Positions 59,907 through 64,000 of a stretch of DNA of 64,000 bases are shown here, piece after piece. The position numbers and the translations under genes are program-made. Every line of letters starts with the position of its first letter. Within the stretch, counting starts at the first letter, position 1. The notes under the pieces are model-generated. The model saw only the letters and a list, made by a program, of their open reading frames with translations, made no database searches and was not told the DNA's origin. The stretch is from Nocardia concava NBRC 100430. Lineage in GTDB: Bacteria; Actinomycetota; Actinomycetes; Mycobacteriales; Mycobacteriaceae. The stretch is from the NCBI RefSeq assembly GCF_000308815.1, contig NZ_BAFX01000124.1, positions 1 to 64,000 on the forward strand, read 5' to 3'.

Positions 59907-59966
59907 CGGCCCCAAGGGGCTGACCATTCTAAATCGAGGCCCCGCCGGTCAACGGGACCGGCGGGG
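59907..59966 (+). promoter_or_regulatory. Tandem leader hairpins upstream of the MFS gene
   Basis: A small hairpin GGCCCC-AA-GGGGCT lies at about 59908-59921. A perfect 10-bp hairpin CCCCGCCGGT (59940-59949) / ACCGGCGGGG (59957-59966) follows 26 bases before the MFS start codon at 59992. GGGGC of the first and GCCCC of the second could pair instead, so the leader could switch conformations as in attenuation. Confidence 0.45.
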
Positions 59967-59991
59967 ATTCTCACGAATGAGGAGTGTGCGC

Positions 59992-61200
59992 ATGGTGAGC
60001 GCTGTCGGTTCTCCGGCACAGGAATCCAGACCGGAACGGGTGCCGCCGCATCGGTGGCTGGGTGTCGCGGCGGTCGCGATGGGGACGTTCGCGATGGTGA
60101 CGTCCGAGGCCCTGCCGGTCGGCCTGTTGACCTCGGTCGGCGGTGCGCTCGACGTGTCCGAGGGCACGGCCGGGTTGATGGTGACGGTGCCCGGGCTGGT
60201 GGCCTCGGCGACCGCGCCGCTGCTGCCGGTGGCGATCGGCCGGCTGGATCGGCGGGTGGTGCTGCTCGGGCTGATCACGCTCATGGTCGGGGCGAATCTG
60301 ATGTCGGCGTTCGCGCCGAACTTCCCGCTGCTGCTGGCCTCGCGCTTCCTGGTGGGCATCGCGATCGGCGGATTCTGGGCGCTGGCGGCGGGCATCGCGG
60401 TGCGCATGGTGCCGGAGCGGTTCATTCCGCGCGCGACGGCCATCGCCTTCGGCGGTGCGACCGCGGCCAATGTGCTCGGCGTCCCGGCGGGCACGCTGAT
60501 CGGCGAATTGACCGACTGGCGTGTGGCTTTCGGTGTGCTGGGCGGACTGGGTCTGGTGGTCGTGGTGGCGTTGCTGCTCCTGCTGCCGCCGCTGCCCGCC
60601 ACCGAACCGGTGCGGGTGCGCACGCTGGCCGGGCAGTTCCGTAATCCGGTGGTGCGGGCGGGCGTGCTGGTCACGTTCCTGCTGGTGAGCGGGCACTACA
60701 CGGCGTTCACGTTCGTGAGCCCGATCCTGCAGGACGTGTCCGGGATGGACAAGGCGCTGGTCGGCCCGTCGCTGCTGGCCTTCGGAATCGCGGGCATCAT
60801 CGGCAATTTCGTGGCCGGGGCGCTGGGTGGGCAGGATATTCGCAAGGCGCTCATCGCGATCGCCTCGCTGCTGGCGGTGGTGCTGGTGCTGATGGCGCTG
60901 GTGGGCGGCACGGTGGTGACGGGGCTGGGGCTGCTGATCGTGTGGGGTCTGGCGTTCGGCGGCATCCCGGTGGGGGTGCAGACCTGGATTCTGCGTGCCG
61001 CACCGGATTCCGCCGAGGCGGCCACGGCCTTGAACACCTCCATGTTCAATCTCGCCATCGCGCTGGGCGCGCTGTTCGGCGGGCTCGTGGCCGACAATGT
61101 GGCGCTGCGGGCGGTGCTGTGGGTCGGCGCGGCGCTGGCCGGGCTCGCCGCCGCGGCGGTGTGGGCGACCCGGAGCACGCGGGCCGAGGCGGATGCCTGA
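59992..61200 (+). CDS. MFS exporter (DHA1-like)
   Basis: A 402-residue, 12-TM drug/sugar efflux-type MFS protein (AraJ/DHA1-like). The motif-A-type loop PVAIGRLDRRVVLL after TM2 and the antiporter-type GVPAGTLIGELTDWR in TM5 are visible. The start at 59992 has GAGGAG eight bases upstream; an in-frame ATG at 59977 lacks one. It is flanked by two LysR genes; the downstream one overlaps it by 8 bases, so it is co-transcribed. Confidence 0.88.
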   Translation: MVSAVGSPAQESRPERVPPHRWLGVAAVAMGTFAMVTSEALPVGLLTSVGGALDVSEGTAGLMVTVPGLVASATAPLLPVAIGRLDRRVVLLGLITLMVGANLMSAFAPNFPLLLASRFLVGIAIGGFWALAAGIAVRMVPERFIPRATAIAFGGATAANVLGVPAGTLIGELTDWRVAFGVLGGLGLVVVVALLLLLPPLPATEPVRVRTLAGQFRNPVVRAGVLVTFLLVSGHYTAFTFVSPILQDVSGMDKALVGPSLLAFGIAGIIGNFVAGALGGQDIRKALIAIASLLAVVLVLMALVGGTVVTGLGLLIVWGLAFGGIPVGVQTWILRAAPDSAEAATALNTSMFNLAIALGALFGGLVADNVALRAVLWVGAALAGLAAAAVWATRSTRAEADA

Positions 61201-62152
61201 CATGCCGAATTACGGTGCGGCGGACTGGGATCGGCGGCTGTACGAGCCGATCGCCCGGGATGCGCTGCCGGAGTTGAACATTCGGCTGCTCGAATCCTTC
61301 CTGACGGTGGCGTCGGCGGGCAATATCACGCGGGCGGCAACGCTGCTGCACATTACGCAGCAGACACTCTCGGCCCAGATCCGGCGGCTGGAGCGGACAC
61401 TCGGAGCGGTACTGCTGGTCCGCGGGTCGGGCGGGACGCAATTGACCGATGCCGGAAGGGAACTCGCGAGCGGGGCGCAGGCCCTGGTCGACGACTGGGT
61501 GGGGCTGGCCGAACGGGTGAACAGGGTTGCGGGACAGGAGATCAACCGCCTGCGGGTGGTGTGCTGCCCCTGCCAGACCGCCCCGTTCCTGATCCGGGTG
61601 ACCGACGGCCTCGAGGCGGCGGTGCCCGGTCTGCAGGTGGATCTGGTCAGCGTGCGGACCATGCCCGAGGGCGTGCGCGCCCTCGAATCCGGCCGGGCCG
61701 ATGCCGGATTCGGCTGGCTCCCCCTGGACGGAACTCGCCTGCGCCACACCGTCATCGGCTCCGAGCCGTGGGTGGCGACGGTGTCCCGCGACCATCGTTT
61801 CGCCGAGCACGACGCGCTGGTGCTGGCCGAGTTGGCCGCCGATCCGGTGGTGCTGCCCGCGATCTTCGTGTCCGACAGCGTCGAACGCGGCTGGGTCGAC
61901 GTCCTGCGCCCGGGCCGGTCGATGCGCGACCCGGCCGTCCTGGACGTGGAGGACGGTCCGATCATCGCGGCCCGGCGGCAAGGGATCTGGCTGGCACCCG
62001 AATCCATGGCCCGGCGGCACGCGGACAGCAGCTCACGGGCGCTCCCGGTGGCCGACGCACCCCCGATCGACGCGGTGATCATGTGGACCGATCGAGCCCC
62101 GAAACCCCTGGTCGACGAGCTGGTCAGCACGGCCCAGGGGGTGGCCGCATGA
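61193..62152 (+). CDS. LysR family regulator (overlapping the MFS gene)
   Basis: A 319-residue LysR. The HTH begins later than usual, at residue about 25 (LNIRLLESFLTVASAGNITRA, then LHITQQTLSAQIRRLERTLGA), after a short N-terminal extension. The effector domain starts at about 110. Overlap with the MFS gene by 8 bases means shared expression. A second ATG at 61202 is possible. Confidence 0.87.
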   Translation: MPDMPNYGAADWDRRLYEPIARDALPELNIRLLESFLTVASAGNITRAATLLHITQQTLSAQIRRLERTLGAVLLVRGSGGTQLTDAGRELASGAQALVDDWVGLAERVNRVAGQEINRLRVVCCPCQTAPFLIRVTDGLEAAVPGLQVDLVSVRTMPEGVRALESGRADAGFGWLPLDGTRLRHTVIGSEPWVATVSRDHRFAEHDALVLAELAADPVVLPAIFVSDSVERGWVDVLRPGRSMRDPAVLDVEDGPIIAARRQGIWLAPESMARRHADSSSRALPVADAPPIDAVIMWTDRAPKPLVDELVSTAQGVAA

Positions 62153-62357
62153 CATCGGCGGGCTGGCGTCGAAAGCCGTGTTGGTCTTTGCCACCAGAAG
62201 AAGCTGTTTCCCAGCCGGTTTCGGGCTCAGAAGGATCACCGAGTAGCAAAAAGGGGCATTCGTCCGATAGCCATCGGAACGCTTCGATTCCTAGGGTTGG
62301 GTCGTCCGATCGCGAGGTCGGCCCCGCTCTGCCTGCACTGCGAACTGAAGGGGTTTC

Positions 62358-62720
62358 ATGAGAACGTCATTGGGTGTCGCCGCACGGATTGCCGCGGTCA
62401 GCATTACGGGTTTGGGTTTCGCGGCCGTCCTGGGGGCTGGTAGCGCACAGGCCGCGCCGCAGGACTGCAGTGTCACGAAGGGATTGACCGACGCGACCGC
62501 CGTTTGCGCTCCCGACGGGGGCTCCAACTACGTCGTGCACCTGGATTGTGTCGGCCTCTACGCCAGCGGGCCGTTCCCGCTGTACGCGATCGGGCCGTAC
62601 AAGTCGCTCAGCTATCCGTTCACCCCGTCGGGGCAGCCGGTTTCGGTTGGCTGCACGGGTATGGGGCCGGGTGTCATCGCCATAGCCACCAACGCTTATG
62701 TCGAGGTCTACCACCCGTAA
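62358..62720 (+). CDS. Small secreted protein of unknown function
   Basis: A 120-residue protein with a Sec signal peptide cleaved near AQA (residue about 32). The mature part has four Cys (PQDCSV, AVCAPD, LDCVGL, VGCTGM), likely two disulfides. Unknown family. AAGGGG lies before the ATG. Followed by a very strong palindromic terminator. Confidence 0.72.
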   Translation: MRTSLGVAARIAAVSITGLGFAAVLGAGSAQAAPQDCSVTKGLTDATAVCAPDGGSNYVVHLDCVGLYASGPFPLYAIGPYKSLSYPFTPSGQPVSVGCTGMGPGVIAIATNAYVEVYHP

Positions 62721-62727
62721 GGATGTA

Positions 62728-62767
62728 GACGAGAGGCCCGGATCCAGCTGGATCCGGGCCTCTCGTC
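62728..62767. terminator. Perfect 18-bp palindromic bidirectional terminator
   Basis: Arms 62728-62745 and 62750-62767 are perfectly complementary (GACGAGAGGCCCGGATCC and its complement) with loop AGCT. It lies between the convergent stops of the secreted protein and the TetR gene, serving both. Confidence 0.85.
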
Positions 62768-62770
62768 GTG

Positions 62771-63388
62771 TCAGTCCACTGCCGATGTCACTCGAGCCGG
62801 AGCCGCGGCGACGGCCAGCAGGGCGTCGGCGATCTGGTGGCAGAAGGCGTCGGCGTTCTCGTCGCCGTGCGTGAGGGCGCGGAAAAGCGTTGCACCGCGG
62901 AGTAATTCGAAGACCGCGTCCGCATCGCAGGCGGGGGATGCCTGACCGGCGGCCGCGGCGTCGGCGAGGAGTTCGCGCAGGGCCGCGCGGGTGGGCTGCT
63001 CGCCGAGGTCGAGGATGCGGCGGTGTTCCTCGCGATTGTCGTGATAGGCGGCGAGCAGGCCGGGCAGAGCCGAGCGGGCGGGCGGATACGCGGCCGCGGC
63101 GAGGAACAGGCGGGTCCAGGCCAGCAGGTCGGCGCGCAGGTCGCCGGTCGGGACCGGGTAGTTGCCGGTGTCCAGGGTGAAGGCGGCGTCCTCGATGAGG
63201 GCTCGCTTGCTGGGCCAGCGGCGGTAGATGGAGGTGGCGACGACGCCGGCGCGGCGCGCGACCGCGGCAATGGTGGTGGCCTCGTAACCGTCGCTGACCA
63301 GCAGTTCCTGGGTGGCGGCGAGCACCTGCGCGTCCAATTGTGGATCACGCGGGCGGCCGGGACCGGAGCGCGGGGCGGGCTGGGTCAC
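62771..63388 (-). CDS. TetR family regulator
   Basis: A 205-residue TetR from GTG 63388 with AGGAG upstream: GRPRDPQLDAQVLAATQELLVSDGYEATTIAAVARRAGV and ATSIYRRWPSKRAL. It has the TetR_C_11-like helix bundle in the C-terminal half (LPGLLAAYHDNREEHRR). Divergent from the unknown gene at 63508. Confidence 0.88.
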   Translation of the reverse strand: MTQPAPRSGPGRPRDPQLDAQVLAATQELLVSDGYEATTIAAVARRAGVVATSIYRRWPSKRALIEDAAFTLDTGNYPVPTGDLRADLLAWTRLFLAAAAYPPARSALPGLLAAYHDNREEHRRILDLGEQPTRAALRELLADAAAAGQASPACDADAVFELLRGATLFRALTHGDENADAFCHQIADALLAVAAAPARVTSAVD

Positions 63389-63507
63389 GGAGATCTCCTG
63401 TCGGCGAGTTTCGCGAAACAGGATATCTCCGGACCTCGTTTGAAATACGGTTCATCGCGTATTCGAATTACGGCGATGCGTCGCCGGGCTCCATGAGAGG
63501 ACCACCG

Positions 63508-64000
63508 ATGCTCACTCCTCACGATGAACTGCTCATCCACCAGCTGCCCACCACCTTCGATCACACCCTGCAGAGCGACCTGCGCTGGACCGAGCGAATC
63601 GTGTTGTACGGCTTCGACAAATCCGGCTCGGTCAATGTGATGACCGGTCTCGCGCGCTACCCCAACCGGAATGTGGTGGACGCCTACGTGATGATCACCA
63701 TCGACGACAAGGTGGCGCACGTGGTGCGGATGTCGCGTGAGATCACCGGGCAGCGCGACGGTTTGGACAACTGGCAGGTCGGGCCCTACCGCTACGAGGT
63801 GGTCGAACCGCTGCGCAAGGTGCGCGCCACCCTCGACGACAACGAGCACGGCATCCGCATGCAGCTCGACTTCGAGGGCCAATTCCCGGCCTACGAACAG
63901 GAACCCGCGTTCTTCCGCAGCCGCGGCCGGGTCCGCGAGGACGCCCGGCGGTACTACCAGAACGGGCGGATCAGCGGCTGGCTGGAGATCGAGGGCCAGC
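63508..64000 (+). CDS. Unknown protein, 5' part only
   Basis: An open frame from ATG 63508 to the window end (about 164 residues), starting MLTPHDELLIHQLPTTFDHT. Beta-rich sequence (RIVLYGFDKSGSVNVMTGLARYPNRNVVDAY) with RYYQNGRISGWLEIEGQ near the edge. It resembles lipocalin-like or CrtC-like hydroxyneurosporene/tyrosine-type proteins often encoded by actinobacteria beside TetR genes, but I cannot name a family. GAGAGG precedes the ATG, and divergence from the TetR suggests that gene controls it. Confidence 0.7.
   Translation, partial: MLTPHDELLIHQLPTTFDHTLQSDLRWTERIVLYGFDKSGSVNVMTGLARYPNRNVVDAYVMITIDDKVAHVVRMSREITGQRDGLDNWQVGPYRYEVVEPLRKVRATLDDNEHGIRMQLDFEGQFPAYEQEPAFFRSRGRVREDARRYYQNGRISGWLEIEGQ

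Noticed and set aside
1..64000. CRISPR arrays, rRNA, prophage or insertion sequences
   Set aside because: No regularly spaced repeats, no transposase or integrase motifs and no rRNA segments were seen; the palindromic elements found are short and not arrayed with spacers.

Overview
The window is high-GC actinobacterial DNA, most likely from Nocardia or a close mycolic-acid relative. Supporting this are RpfB with the DUF348-G5-Rpf architecture, an AcpM-like acyl carrier protein, an AftB-like arabinosyltransferase, an MMPL transporter, a protein O-mannosyltransferase, and gene neighbourhoods shared with Mycobacterium tuberculosis (Rv1001-Rv1010 and Rv1354c-Rv1355c). There is no rRNA, CRISPR array, integrase or recognisable transposase. 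One tRNA (Ala, anticodon CGC) is present.

Layout. 1-9.8 kb: the 5' end of a chorismate mutase gene, small oxidoreductases, two paralogous secreted lipases flanking a secreted tripeptidyl-peptidase-like hydrolase, ksgA, a MerR regulator divergent from an ACP-SRPBCC pair, and a broken copy of the chorismate mutase gene. 9.9-15.8 kb: a secreted protein, an ECF sigma factor with its carboxymuconolactone decarboxylase partner, then rpfB, tatD and metG. 16-20 kb: three tandem paralogous XRE/MmyB-type regulators and two paralogous TetR regulators. 20.5-29.2 kb: a beta-lactone (nocardiolactone-type) biosynthetic operon. It encodes an active and a degenerate OleA-like thiolase, an OleC-like beta-lactone synthetase, a small membrane protein, an OleD-like reductase, a condensation-fold acyltransferase and an MMPL exporter, and has no OleB decarboxylase. 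29-34 kb: a hydrolase, a DHFR-like reductase, an unusual LysR-HTH/esterase fusion, a P450 and an XRE regulator. 34-39 kb: rsmI, pmt, gntR and arcA, which resume the order seen near M. tuberculosis Rv1001-Rv1011. 38.7-48.7 kb: soxR, an SDR, a three-gene operon (acyltransferase-like, ThiF-nitroreductase fusion, GAF-GGDEF-EAL), paired GyrI-like proteins, a UPF0126 channel-like protein, udgB, a TetR regulator and the tRNA. 48.8-59 kb: the AftB-like gene, then an amide/nitrogen module (formamidase, FmdB-type zinc ribbon, NCS1 permease, AmiC-like cytosolic sensor, MarR), a TauD-like dioxygenase with its TetR, and an ammonium transporter. 59-64 kb: two LysR genes around an MFS exporter, a small secreted protein, a TetR and a partial unknown gene.

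How it fits together. The main biosynthetic story is the 20.5-29.2 kb operon. Two acyl-CoAs are condensed by the thiolase pair, the ketone is reduced by the OleD-like enzyme, and the beta-hydroxy acid is cyclised by the OleC-like enzyme. Without OleB the beta-lactone should be the end product, and the acyltransferase and MMPL may decorate and export it. The cluster lies inside a block whose flanks (metG side and rsmI-pmt-arcA side) keep the ancestral order, so it looks like an insertion. The second coherent theme is acquisition of nitrogen from amides at 50.7-59 kb, with candidate MarR operator sites at two divergent promoters. All calls come from reading the sequence; no database search was run.
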